Origin: Ulota crispa
Lineage: Eukaryota > Streptophyta > Bryopsida > Orthotrichales > Orthotrichaceae
DNA length: 64,000 nt
Direction of reading: 5' to 3'
Assembly (NCBI GenBank): GCA_963920765.1
Contig: OY987245.1
Coordinates: 25,312,727-25,376,726, forward strand
The first letter of the stretch is position 1. Each line of letters starts with the position of its first letter. This document shows, one piece after another, positions 49,301 to 60,919 of the stretch. Position numbers and translations under genes: made by a program. The notes beneath the pieces are model-generated. The model had not been told where the DNA came from and did no database searches. It saw only the letters and a program-made list of their open reading frames with translations.

Positions 49301-50140
49301 AGTGCACGGCATACCAACGAGCTCTGTTTTGTCTGTGCAGGCACAAAAAGTGCAAATGCCCAAGTTAAAACATCAAACGCAAAGCCATGTGAAAATTTAT
49401 ATATGTTCCCTTTTAATTGTGGAGGAGAATTCGAGAGAGTAAATGTGAGTGATAAACATTGTTGCATGGAATACTCCCAAGATTTTTCAAACAGAAAACC
49501 GTTTCATGGACCGCTAGTAATGGAAGTTGCCAGATCAAAACAAACTCAATATCGTACAGCACAATCATAAGAAAAGCCATTAGAAAACAAGCATCCACGC
49601 TATCGGAGACCTTGTCCTTCTCCTAGGGAACTTAAAGTGCAACAAGAGCCACCGTAGCATATTTCATGGTATATCTGCATCGTACGTGTAGCTTATTTTC
49701 TGTCGAGCACATTAGGTCAGCTGCAAGTGGAACAAAATTTGTACCTCAGAGCTAATCAAACTTTATCACTTCACAGATGCAGCTCATGTCAATGCGAAGC
49801 CTTCAGTCCAGATCGTAGAAAAGCGCATCATTCAGAACCTGTTTAAGCAAGCAAGTGCCCAGTATACATGGGGTTCAGGTTGCAAACATAACCCTTACAA
49901 TTAAAAAAAAGAAGAATGCGATGAACCCGCCACCATGTCGTTTCAAAGTACATCGTAACAGAGATCAACCTAGCAATACGGAAGTAACCCAAATGCCTAA
50001 CAAAAACCATGTCCCAAGTTAAGACAATCAATTGCAACAACGAGGAAGCTTTCTAGCAAAAAACGAGAATGCTCTAAACAGAATGAACATCAGGTAGCTC
50101 ACATTCGTACCAAATTCATAGTCCGAGAATTTCAAAGATT
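46338..50140 (-). CDS. Candidate unidentified split gene (exon-like segments)
   Basis: Several minus-strand segments look like exons between plausible AG and GT borders. 50088-50140 (QSLKFSDYEF) can join in phase to 49220-49332 (KTELVGMPCTWVSRTSRCYL...DGRVITWEYE). Others are 48239-48315 or 48239-48329 (NELTMLRKWEAFMPAISMKQ), about 47831-47870 (INADALADLQRMQLHQ), about 47090-47147 (SMIGHFRIKCCVLHPNRM), about 46852-46937, and about 46664-46785 (VTPVHAEIGFYHLVLATHKP). More than one frame is open in several segments and not every junction phase agrees. The exon chain is provisional, and I do not recognise the protein. Confidence 0.3.
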
Positions 50141-50364
50141 GTAGTCTCACATCACTCGAGCGTAATAAAATAATTCAATAAATCGCGCATCACATACTGC
50201 ACATACTGCTCAAGCACTATAGCAAGGATCCTTCTTCCGAGGATTTTGGAAAGGATGTCAAACTAAAATAAGCTTTTTCAGGACAGAAATACACGCACTG
50301 CAAAACTAAAACCAGTGAGTAGAATCAATTCACAGGCATCATCCCTTCCCCAACATGCCGTGTT

Positions 50365-50612
50365 TAGGGTTTCACAAAAACATATAGGAAAGGATTAGTC
50401 GACCCTGAAGAACAATAAACCGCCTCGGAAAACTTCGAGTTGAAATCTGAAGAACGAAGCTCAACAAAATAACAAATCACCCAACACCCTCGCGCATGAC
50501 AGAAAACACCAAGCAAAAGAGAGTCATAGGGTCGTTGATCGTAGGTCGGCAACCAGAGTACAACATGATGGATGAATTCACCTAAACAATAATGACAAAC
50601 CAATATATATAA

Positions 50613-50643
<31 letters not shown>

Positions 50644-51953
50644 CTTCATATGAGCTTCCTTCGCATATGAGTAATTAACGTCCTAATAAAACCTTTGAGG
50701 AAGAATAACTTGGCCAGAATTGTGGAGGTAGAGTAATTGGGGATTTAGGGTCAATAATCGTGTACAGAAACTCAGATAGCCAGTCCTAACCTTAACGCAT
50801 ACGTTAGAGTTTATGGGTTTTAGGGTTCACGACAGATAGAGGGGCAGCATGGCATCTGTAATTATACTTTCCACGATTTTTTATACCAACAGCAAGCACC
50901 AAACAAAAAGAGCTAACAGTCAAGCTTGGTTTAGGGCAAAATCAACATCTATCCTGGTGTAGTCATGGACAACAGAAGCAATTTGTTCCTTTCACTAGAC
51001 GATTCCACTTTTGGAGTTGGGTGCAAAGCATGTCCATGTGTGTAAGTCACGGCTAAATTGGAATCCAAACAGATGACTTGCACATCCTAAGTACAGCTGT
51101 TCGGTTTAAGGGTCAATCTCAAAATTTAAAACCACATTTCAGCGGTCATTCATCATCAGGAGCTCCAGACACAAGACCACCACATTGTGAAAACCAATAA
51201 TCCGGTCCAATTACTCTACGCAATCGGACATTACCAAGCAGGATAAACCTAGGCGCTCCAACGGCAAAGATTGGACGAGAAAAAATAGCTAGGGACAACA
51301 GACGGAGCAAAAACAAGATAAAATCTCCGTCCAATATTCGTCGCACCCAAAAACTAGCCTATACAATTGGTATCGGAGAAAATCGACCAAACGCCGTCCT
51401 AGATCCACAAGTCAACCTTCTCTATAAGAGTCGAATTCGGGAACATGGTGGCATTCCAAGATCATAATATTGAGAGCTCATGAATGACTTACAGCTTCAG
51501 CCCATTGGAAATAATATTGTCGACCAGTCCAACCTCCTGTTGGACAGACAAAGCCTCCAAACGGCCTGATAACTACACTTGAATCGTGCAATGCACCACA
51601 TATTCAGTAATTCAAAATTCAAATTGAAATCAACGAGCTAATTAAATACACACAAGACAGCGATTCAACAAGAGATACAGTACAAACTGGACAAGCCCAA
51701 TCATGCGGTACACTCAAAATCCACATTTTTGTTGCACCCGCAAATCGTCACCAAACAGTTTAGGGTTCGAGGTGAAATATTTGATAGACATAGTAGCATA
51801 GGAAACGTTTTGCGAAAGCGGCCATATGCCAAACATAGAGAAGAAAGCGGTAGAAGAAAACGAGGGCGGTCGAAGGAACGATGGAGCATAGAAAACAAGG
51901 ATAACGCTAGGTGGAACTAAAGCAAGCAAAAACTATTTTAGGGTTTAGGGTTA
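50365..51953 (-). promoter_or_regulatory. Cluster of telo-box-like AAACCCTAA motifs
   Basis: Read on the minus strand, AAACCCTAAA-type motifs occur at about 50365-50373, 50815-50826, 51762-51770 and, doubled, 51936-51953. Telo-boxes are promoter or 5'-UTR elements of many plant growth and translation genes. Position and strand would suit the 5' region of the candidate minus-strand gene at 46.3-50.1 kb; this link is inferred. Confidence 0.35.
50608..50642. repeat. AT microsatellite
   Basis: TATATATAAATATATATAAA then an uninterrupted (AT)n run. Confidence 0.95.
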
Positions 51954-52369
51954 TTCTACCGATAATAGATAATCTCACAGTATCATGCAAGTCTACAAGA
52001 CATCAATGCCTTCGAGTTCAGATTCAGGGTTTTTCAAGTGCCGATGAAGTAGATCATAAAATTTCAACATACCCCTTATGTCAAAGGTTTCAACGAGAAG
52101 CCAAAAAAAAACAAACAAAACAAAACAAACAAAATTGCAGCGACTAGGTGTAGGGCGTGGACGGCAACCGATCACGGAATGCCACATAAAAGCTGGACAA
52201 GAAAAGATTCTAGAACCGTGCTTCCCTAACTCAAAAACACGGACCCGTGAGGCGCGATCACACAATCGAAACGCCAAGATAACCAACGAACCTCGGTCAC
52301 AAGCACGAAATCAAAACCGTCGAGATCTCGACAGAAAAACAAACATCGAAACCCAACAAAATGCATGGA

Positions 52370-53600
52370 AACAGCAACTTACTTTGCCGATAAGGCCAAG
52401 CTCTCCGGCCCGCGGATGCCAGCAGCTTCGGCGGTGCAGGCAGCTACATCGTATCGTCCGTCGGATCCCACGCTTCATCGCATCCCACGTTCAACCTCCA
52501 TTCGTGAACGCATGGTCATGCACACACAAACTCGTCCCTCACCCAATCGTCCACTGAACAAGCTCGAATTCGGCAACTCATACTAGAAACCCACGAATAC
52601 ACAATCCGGTGGCCAACAAGCAAAAACGTGTTCTGTACGCACGCACAAGTGCATTATCCGCAGACCGTCGAGACCTCACGCGCCCAGCGCACATGGACAT
52701 GAGGCGTGGATTGGAGGACCACACAGCAGCGCCCAACGCTCGCAAATTCCGCGCGAGCAACAAGGTCGCATGCGGCGAGCGACGAGCGTCGCGAAGCGGT
52801 AGGCTAGCAAGAGCCGAGCGGGAGCCTACCCCGAGCGGAGCGGCAGCCGACGACGACGCAGCCGGTCACTGCCAGTCAAGTTGGCAAGTTGTTCTACGTG
52901 GAGGTATTCTACGTGCACGTGTCAGTTTGCATGTGTGCAACCTATCTAATGGTTGAAGAATGCACGCCCTAAAGCCGTATACCCTAAAGCCGTCTTCCTG
53001 AATCGTCGGATCGATCTTTGCAGCAGTGCAACCCTGTGGCCACGTTTGCGGTGTGTAGCCGAGTAAGCCGACTGCTGCAAGAAGAAACAACACGTGGCGA
53101 GGCGCTAGTCGCGAGCCAAGGGAAAAAGATCGTTAGGCAGGGGAAAAAGGTTGACTCGAGAATGACCCTACGAACGTCAAAAGGCTGTGCAGTACGCACA
53201 TGCGAGTGAGTGCCGCTGTGAAGAGAGCTCGTCGTGAGGAAAGGAGATGGTGGTTGCTTTTGGTGCCTTCCGTCGAGTGGCAGGGAAAAAGAAATTTGGC
53301 CGCAAGGTCGGCCACAGCAACGGGCGGTAGGATTTGGGAAGCGGTCGGAGCTCGGCCATTGCGCGCAATGCAAGCGAGAAGAACACCGTTCACGCCCTCG
53401 TCGTTTACTACCGTACCGTGGCTGCAGAGTGCGGTGAGAGCGCATTTGTGTCGGTGTAACGCCAACCAAGTGATGACGCCGACAATGAAAAGAGGAGTCG
53501 TAGGGGGTGGGTATTCACATCGGTGGAGTGATCGACCAGGGTTTAAAGGGAGGTTTGGCGATGGTTCGACAGATGATGCCCCTCCACTGCACATGGTAAT
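52370..53600. other. GC- and CpG-rich block
   Basis: About 1.2 kb with many CpG dinucleotides in a window that is otherwise AT-rich. ORFs are open on both strands (for example 53133-53594 minus, 53200-53604 plus), as expected from base composition, and none shows a known domain. A strong donor-like GCAAA|GTAAGT on the minus strand ends near 52379. This may be a promoter/first-exon region rather than coding sequence. Confidence 0.4.
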
Positions 53601-56600
53601 CTAAGTTGTTCAATTTCGCTGCTCGACCAAATTCGTTTCTCTTGCTCGTACGTGTCGACACAGTTTTGTGGGCTAGGGACGCATTCGGTCAAGGGACTTT
53701 GTCAATCCATGTTGGTCTTGCAGCATCATGGTGGACAGCCTGTCCACGGACCCCGTAAGAATTTGGACAAAAGATCACCTCGGCAAATGTGCAAATTTTC
53801 TTTTTGATTGGTCGATCGTAGAAAAGAGTACACGACCGACCTCCACCCAAACCTTCATGATTTAACAAACCTCGGCTTTAAGCATTGTCAGCCTTCGAAA
53901 ACTTGCGTGTCCAAGTTGTCTCGCTTGAAAGTCATCCCTTGGGGCTTACGATCGTACCTTGCAATATTATCTCTTTTCAATTCAGATCTTTATGACCAGT
54001 AAAGGATGGTCAAAGTTTGCAACAAGCTAGCACGCGGGTTATTATGGTCAGTGATTCGGTTCAAGTAGCGATTTCGTGTATCAGTCACGGAGGATGAACC
54101 TCAACCTTCATTGACAGGAGTGTATCGTTCATACAATTAGCGAAAGCTATCATATTTAGAGCCTCAGCATGTAAAAAAGGTCATCACGCTACTTACCGTG
54201 GACGGTTTTGCTGTGGGCGGTTTTGCTATTACGACCACTCGCAGGTGTGAATTAGTAAACATTGACCAGATGCAGATTTTCAAAACTCTAAAATTGCTAT
54301 GCACAGGGTTGCTGTATCGGTGCTTTAGATTCGTATAGAGTGTCAATGGAGGGGGAATTGGTGGATTATGGGTCAGCCTTGTTGTCAACAGCCACCTCAA
54401 ACCTTTGAGACGTATCATCAATTATATTTGTAATGATATTATTGGGAACAATGAAACCTTCGTCTGTCTACCCTGATCACAATACATACTCTGCTAGTTC
54501 ATCAGATTATTTTTATTTTTTTATTTTTTTTAAATTTCTTCCATTGGGTAGCTGCAACCGTTATTGAGGCTCTCATTTCCAAATATCGTCCTCCGTTTCA
54601 TTCCACGTAATTTTCTTTCTTTTTGTGCTGTATGGTCATTCCGTGAAACAATAATTTTTTCATGCTTTTGTTCCTTATTCTTGAATCTTAGATGTGGGAG
54701 GTTAATATGAAGGATTTCAAATCAGTTTCACTTTTTATTGCATGTTTGCAAATATCGCTCCAACGCTTGTATTGTTCATGCGCTCTGTAGGGTGTGAACA
54801 ATTTCGGAATATTGGCAGCAAGGTTGATCTTAACCTCTAGCTCTCAACGTGCAGAGGCTATATGTTCATGAGGCGAACACAACGTTTGATTCAGCTCATC
54901 CAATCAGCATCTTTGTTATATTTCCATCGCACCAAAATATGCATGGATTAATGGTGCACATTGTCATTGTTTATTGCTTGCTTAGATTCGTGCTCAATTT
55001 TCCATTCGATAATCTTGTGGATTTTTTGCTTGCAGCAAAAAGTAAAGCGGATTTGGCCAGCTTTTTTTCATGGTCTCCAACTCAAATCCGGGCTCGAAAA
55101 TCGAAACTCCGAAGTTCGTAGTGGTAAATTTTGCCGTTGTAATGACGACTGTTGTGGAGGTGATGAAGATTCAGCCTCCTTATTTACTATGAGCCAATGA
55201 AACACAGAAGCGTTCCCACGTTGCAGCCTATTATTGTAAAACCACCATTGTCATGGTTTCCCAAATTTTTTTGGAGGGTCGTTTTTTTGTATGAACATCA
55301 AATTACGGTAATGGAGATGCTGTCGGCGATACGATCGAGATGGAATATTAAACGATAGCAGCGAAATTTGTAGAGATTCACGGCGGAAGAGATTTAAAGC
55401 AATTACATTAGTTTGCGAAGTGTATTTGTTTTAATTTTCTTGGAGTTTCATGGATTTGCAGGCTTTGCGTTTCGGGTCTCAATTTTTTTGTGCCATGTCA
55501 ATTGCATGCGATGAAGAAAGGGTTGATGATTGGACCAAACGAGCGTTGCAATGAGACGAAGTGGACTGTGATTTCTCCCATGAATCGGCTTGAAAAAGTA
55601 AGTGTCCAAAGGTCGCTTTCTGTGTTCAAGGAACTAGTGATTGTCGTGAATTGGTCATGAGCGGCTTAGGGTTTAAATCGGCCAAAATTTTGCGTGTTCG
55701 CTACCAAAAAAAAAGTAGGCAGCTAAAATACTTTTGAACTTTAGTGTTCAACTCAAAACGTCAGCTTTTAGTAACAATTCTAGCCACAGGAGCTAAAAGC
55801 AGAAAATCCTATTCTAGCAACGGCTCAAGTTTCAACGGAGATCTTCTGGAGGTAGACGGATTTGGGCCATCAGACTGAGGGTTTTTGGGTTTAGGGTTTA
55901 CGGTTTACGGGTTACATGGGTGCCCTAGGGAAAGTCATTTTTCAGAATGAAGTTTAGAGGTGACCTACCCCACTACCCCACTAAATTAACCGTTTTGAGT
56001 CAAATGGCGGTGTTTTTTTTGTTTTTTTTTCCTAATGATGTCCAGATTTTGAATTATTAAAGCGTTGACTTTTTGGATTTAGGGCTGACTTTTTGGGGTA
56101 AGGGTCTGAAATTTTGAGTTTGTGTTTTTATGTTTTTTTTTAAAAGGGTGGGTGGTTTAGTATTAGTAGATGGGTGTACCTAAGATCCATGGTTGAACCC
56201 CCGAAGGACCAAGGACCCCAATATGGCCAAAGGGGGTGCTTGGGGTGTAGGGGTATACAAAAGAGGTAGTTTTAGCTCAAATTTTGGGCTGCCGCTCAAG
56301 TCCAAATGGAGTTGCTAGTGCGAGAAAAATCTATGATCGGCTCATTGTTCCTTGAAGCGCCTCCTTTGCTCTAGACTCTCCATAGAATACATAAATATTC
56401 TATTTTTTGGACAATTAGGAGAAGAATGTCTTAAGTTGGGCAAACGAAGGGAGTGGCTTAGAGAGCGGATGGGATGGGTTTAGGGTGGTGTCATGTCTTG
56501 TATTGTACAAGGGAGAAGTTTGGTGATGTGTCATTTTCTTAATCCTTGATTTGGGCAAGCTTTAGAAGGCTGTGAAGGGTTTAGCCAATGGAATCTAGCT

Positions 56601-57380
56601 ACTTTGGGTGACCATATATTTTGGAGTCTTAGGGTCAAATTGTGGAGTTTTCTTTCATTCCAATGAGTATATCAAGACACAATCTCATGGGATTAGCCAT
56701 TAGGTAAATTTTGATTTTGGGGAAATATTACATGGGAGTTGAAAATCCATATTTTGAATTGTTGCCCAAATTGGAAAACATGAGATTCTGAACGGTGAGG
56801 ATTTAGGGTGGTTTAAGGAGATTTGAAATCAAATTGGTTCAAAACAATTGATTTATAGTTGGGTATAGAATGACCAATTACATGAGTTAACCCCTAAAGG
56901 CCTAAACACCCTTTTTTGGCAACATAGTGATTTTGAGTAGCTCATTACCAATGGGTTTTTTAGTTTTTTTTCTTTGAAATTTTCACACATGATGTGTGCA
57001 AGGAGTAGCTTTAAGACCCAACAAATTTCATAACTTTTGACTTCATGGTTCAAAAGTTATTGCATGATATGTTGTTTTCTTTGTTCGGTTTAAAGGGGCC
57101 AAAGAACTTCTTAAAAAATTACATTTTTTGAGTTTATTTTGGGAAATTGGTTCTTTAGATTTATATATACTTGGGGAGCTCTAAATCATTCCATTTTGAT
57201 GAATGGGATGAAAGTTATGAAGAGATTTTGTTTGCGGGCAGTTATGAATTTTCTACTCTAAAATAAACTTTGAAATCCATTAATTTACTAAATTTTCAAT
57301 ATTTTAGAAAAAAAACAAAACCAAAAGATGTTGATGCATGGTTTATCATAACACTGTAACCATCGGGAATTTCCATTCTC
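53601..57380. other. Intergenic region without recognised genes
   Basis: No family motifs on either strand. Contains a short degenerate telomere-like stretch near 55885-55910 (GGGTTTAGGGTTTACGG) and a lone TTAA-type element end at 56887-56905 (TTAACCCCTAAAGGCC) whose partner is not in the window. Confidence 0.5.
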
Positions 57381-57382
57381 AT

Positions 57383-57422
57383 TTTAGGGTTTAGGGTTTA
57401 GGGTCTTAGGGTTTAGGGTTTG
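57383..57422 (+). repeat. Interstitial telomeric repeat, plant type
   Basis: About five to six TTTAGGG units, one interrupted by TC. It lies about 240 bp from the last recognisable KU70 exon. The unit type supports a plant origin. Confidence 0.9.
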
Positions 57423-58108
57423 GCGCTGCATTTCAATGATGTCACTATCAGAGGATATTGGCTATGAAAAAGCATGGCCGTGTCGAGGAATCAGAGAACA
57501 TTTCTTACACGTCCAATCAGAGATACGAAGATGCCGTAGTTATAAATTCACAAGATTGGAAATTGTCATCAACTTCGTTGACTGAGCAAGAATTGGATTA
57601 AGTACAAAGTTCAGATTAGCCAAATGCTATCAAGGATATCCCCTACAGGGTAGGATGCATACCGTTCAAAAACTTCAGGATTTGGTGAAGTTTTATCCTC
57701 AATTTCTGGTAGATGATCTTTATCCTGATCGAGTGCCACTGCTTCAAGAGTTGTATAATGTCTCTGCAAAGCTGTAATGCGCAGAAAAGCACCATGTTTA
57801 TTGATGACTTCCTATGACCATCTAAGCCCACAAACTGTTTCAGATACCTCCAAATGCGGTCAATGTCTAGTTTAGATTCTCTTTGCAAGCTTAGTATTAT
57901 GCCACACCAATCACAAGTGATAAAGATGTGAGGCCATTCGATTCGACATGTGTCTACACGGTAACTGACACGAGAATGCCCTACAAAACTGAAAATAAAG
58001 ACTCGTAAATCTCAGCCATCGTGCAACGAAATACAAAGAACTCTTCGGTGTAGAATTCTATAGTTCTGGCATCCGATTCATACGCAGGCTACTCAAGCGA
58101 ATTTGTAC

Positions 58109-58226
58109 CTGGATCTGGAATCTCGGTAACTGATTCACCTTTTCAGCGGAGCTTTTTTAATAGATCTGTGGCCACTGCTATTTGCACTCTTGTCGCCCTG
58201 GGAACTGGAGCGGTGCTTGCATGGTA
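58109..58226 (-). pseudogene. KU70: KU70 exon 16 with in-frame TGA
   Basis: Reads STAPVPRATRVQIAVATDLL, KKLR, stop, KGESVTEIPDP, joining in phase 1 to exon 17 (ALQRHY). The length on both sides of the stop matches the family segment, in which a leucine occupies the stop position. So this is a substitution-type nonsense codon, not an indel. The acceptor is GTGCAG|TAC and the donor CCAG|GTACAA. Confidence 0.75.
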
Positions 58227-59745
58227 CTGCACCCTCAAAGACACTGTAAATATCAGATTAATATAGTAATATATTCAAACCAAAAATAACAAGCAAGCAA
58301 GCCCTTATTCCCACAAGGACCAAAAGGAAGAACACGCACAAACTATAACCGTCGCAATACCCATAAGCATCGAACTATTATAAACATCCTTGTTAGAAGC
58401 AACGACTTTTAACTACTAACTTTCAGAAGTATCCAACTTGAAGCAAAGTCTTCACCATATTAGAAGAGCCTGCTCACAAGGTGGACATGATACTGCAACG
58501 AGGGATGACATAGAAGCTATAAAAGAAAACAACTGCTGACGTAGACACAGTTGATAAAATCGGGGCAACTCAATCAAAAGAGAATGACTAGCTCTTCATA
58601 TATTTTGGAAGTATTTAAACATAAAAAAGTAAAAATGCAAGTCATGCTCACTGCATCCACACCAACGTAGACGGATCTCTTAAATTACACCTCCAACACG
58701 GACCTACGTCTGGGACCACCGGTTTCAAAAAAAGCCCAGTCATGATGCCTTTCCGCATCAATCCATAGAGAAAAAATTCTCGAGAGCATTTACTACCAAA
58801 GGAACATAATTACTCACAAAATAGGCAACTCTCCTTCGAGAATGGCGATTCGAGACAGCTTAGAAAATGCACAGTTTATGATATCACACCTTCTCAGCAG
58901 GGCGAATATCGTCTGAATAAGGCAAATATATCAAATTCATGCCATTTGGAGAATCTTGAAAATCGTTGTCTTCCTACACCAAAGTAACAATCCAATCATA
59001 TCAAACACACTGGCTCGAACTTATGCAACTATACTATAAGATCAGTTCATTACATCGCTTCCATGGTCGATCCTCTGCATGAATCTATAAACTCAAATTT
59101 ACACTGCAAGACATTCACCTACTGTATAAGAATGTCTGCATCAATATCATGACATCACCTCTGCTGTAAATCTATTGATGCAACTTTGCACTTCAAGAAG
59201 AACATGTTGACCATAAGCTCGATGTAACTGTGCAACAGCAAAGATTAAAAGGCAAGGCAGCCTCAGTCTACCTGTGCGACAAGTGCAACCAATTGAGATG
59301 ATCCTCGTGACGATAGGAAAGCAACGGCATATCTGCATTGCACAAAATTGTAGAAAACATCTATGAGAGCCTAAAATCAGCATGAATACCTCATGGCAAG
59401 GATCCCAAACTATCTCATGCTCACAAACATTTTGGGACTTAACATAGGAGAAAAATTATGAGACTGAACATAGGATGGCAATAGAGACGGGGTACAGCGT
59501 ACTTCTTCAGGCGCACCATAGCTCTGTGTAAAGCAATAAAAGCGCACATACTTCCCTTCACCGCCTGCAATGGCAACATTGCATAAAGTTGGTGTTCGTA
59601 TTTGCATGCATACTCTCTATCAGGAGGGAAGTGAGAAGTTCATTGATTTGTGGTCGTTTCATCCTCAAACACAGATTAGTCATCTTTCGAACATGGCATT
59701 GACCATCATCCATGCAGATAAATCGCCAAAATCAAGAAGTAATAC

Positions 59746-59892
59746 CTCTTCATCAGGAACAGGAACGTTGGGGGGCGCAGGTTGTGGTATGGTTTTAAAC
59801 AAGTCAAATCCTTGAATCCTAAAAGTCGAAGTTGAAAACTTGCAACGTTCTTAATATCAGATACCTCACCGACGGAAAATACGATCTTCTTC
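59746..59892 (-). pseudogene. KU70: KU70 exon 12, ends out of frame
   Basis: Reads KKIVFSVGEVSDIKNV, LRLLGFKDLTCLKPYHNLRP, then PTFLF, all matching the family. The final bases before the GTATTA donor read PDEE in a shifted frame. That shifted frame is the one that joins in phase to exon 13 (AVKGSMCAFIALHRAM). One base is missing relative to the family between the PTFLF and PDEE segments. A six-G run (59770-59775, + strand) lies just before this segment. Confidence 0.7.
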
Positions 59893-60558
59893 CTGCAATA
59901 AACAAATTTCAGAACTGATAAGTCGGATTTCTACTGTCATGTACAGGTTTAAATTAGTCAATCCCTCCGTCTGCGTTGATCAATGACCAGTAGAAACAGG
60001 TTAAGCAGAATTCTACTCACCCTTGATACTCTTCAAATCTCTTCTGAGGTTCAGTCATCAATGAGCCGGTGTCGGAACAGATATAAGTCCTTTGAGTCTG
60101 CAATATAACACACGTTTCATATATTTCATACCGGAGTCTTGGCCGGGAAGTTCTGGGTAATGGCAGATGTCAGAACTCCTATAATCATAATCGAGTTTCA
60201 GCACACCAACAACGACAGAGAACAGACCTTGAGGGGCTGATTTGTACGCGCATCCACATAAATGTGGGAAGCTGCAAAAAGGAAAACTCTGGCTTTCATA
60301 TTGTCATCCGAAATTCTCAGACTTACAATAATCAACTGCAATGTATTTGAGAGCTCAATAACATCTAGACAATGTAGATGGCATGTCTACTGACTAGCAT
60401 GCCGCCTCTTGCGAGATGCCAAACTTTGAAATCAGTGAGGAGGAACCAGGCCCAAGAAAATTGAGCATGCATCACGGTGAGAGATAAACATACAAGTGTC
60501 TCCTCTATCAGATTAAAACAACCCAAACATGGAATTATGAGATGGTCAAGATCTGTAC

Positions 60559-60919
60559 GTGACACTGCGGGGCGTATCATGGCATACGTTCTCAGTCCAA
60601 TCTCAGTACCACTTGCCACTGTCAAGAGCATCTTGCGTACAACCCGTTTCTTATACACCCGCCGCTTCAAGGTCTTCTTGAGATCGTCAAGCCTGCTCAA
60701 ACATGAAGATATTGAGCACATAGATATTCATGTTCTGAGTCCAAGAGCTTGTCGAAAATTCATTAGCGCTAGAATGTTTCACGCAGTTCAAAACTTCCTC
60801 ATTCATGCTAACTGCAACTTACTTGGAAGCTGCATTTAAGTCCTGGGATGCATCGTCCTCGTCGTCTTCATCGTCCACAATTTGCTGTATACCAAACCCA
60901 CCAGAAGAAACCACTGAGT
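60559..60919 (-). CDS. KU70: KU70 exons 8-9 entering the beta-barrel core
   Basis: Exon 8 carries an acidic run (VDDEDDEDDASQ) between the vWA-like domain and the core. Exon 9 has LDDLKKTLKRRVYKKR and TEIGLRTYAMIRPAVS, matching the family's 'LK+R...+R...+..G..I....Y.L(I)RP..P' segment at the start of the DNA-encircling core. Phase runs 1, 2, 1 through these exons. Confidence 0.85.

Noticed and set aside
51366..51380. TGGTATCGGAG, similar to the initiator-tRNA primer-binding site of copia elements
   Set aside because: No LTR pair or gag homology follows; a match of this length can occur by chance.
52078..52557. 159-codon + strand ORF
   Set aside because: Basic, low-information peptide starting in an AAACAAAACA-type simple repeat, with no domain and no conserved motif; openness follows from the CpG-rich composition.
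53133..53594. 153- and 161-codon minus-strand ORFs in the GC-rich block
   Set aside because: Several frames are open on both strands at once, no recognisable domain, no clear splice or start context.
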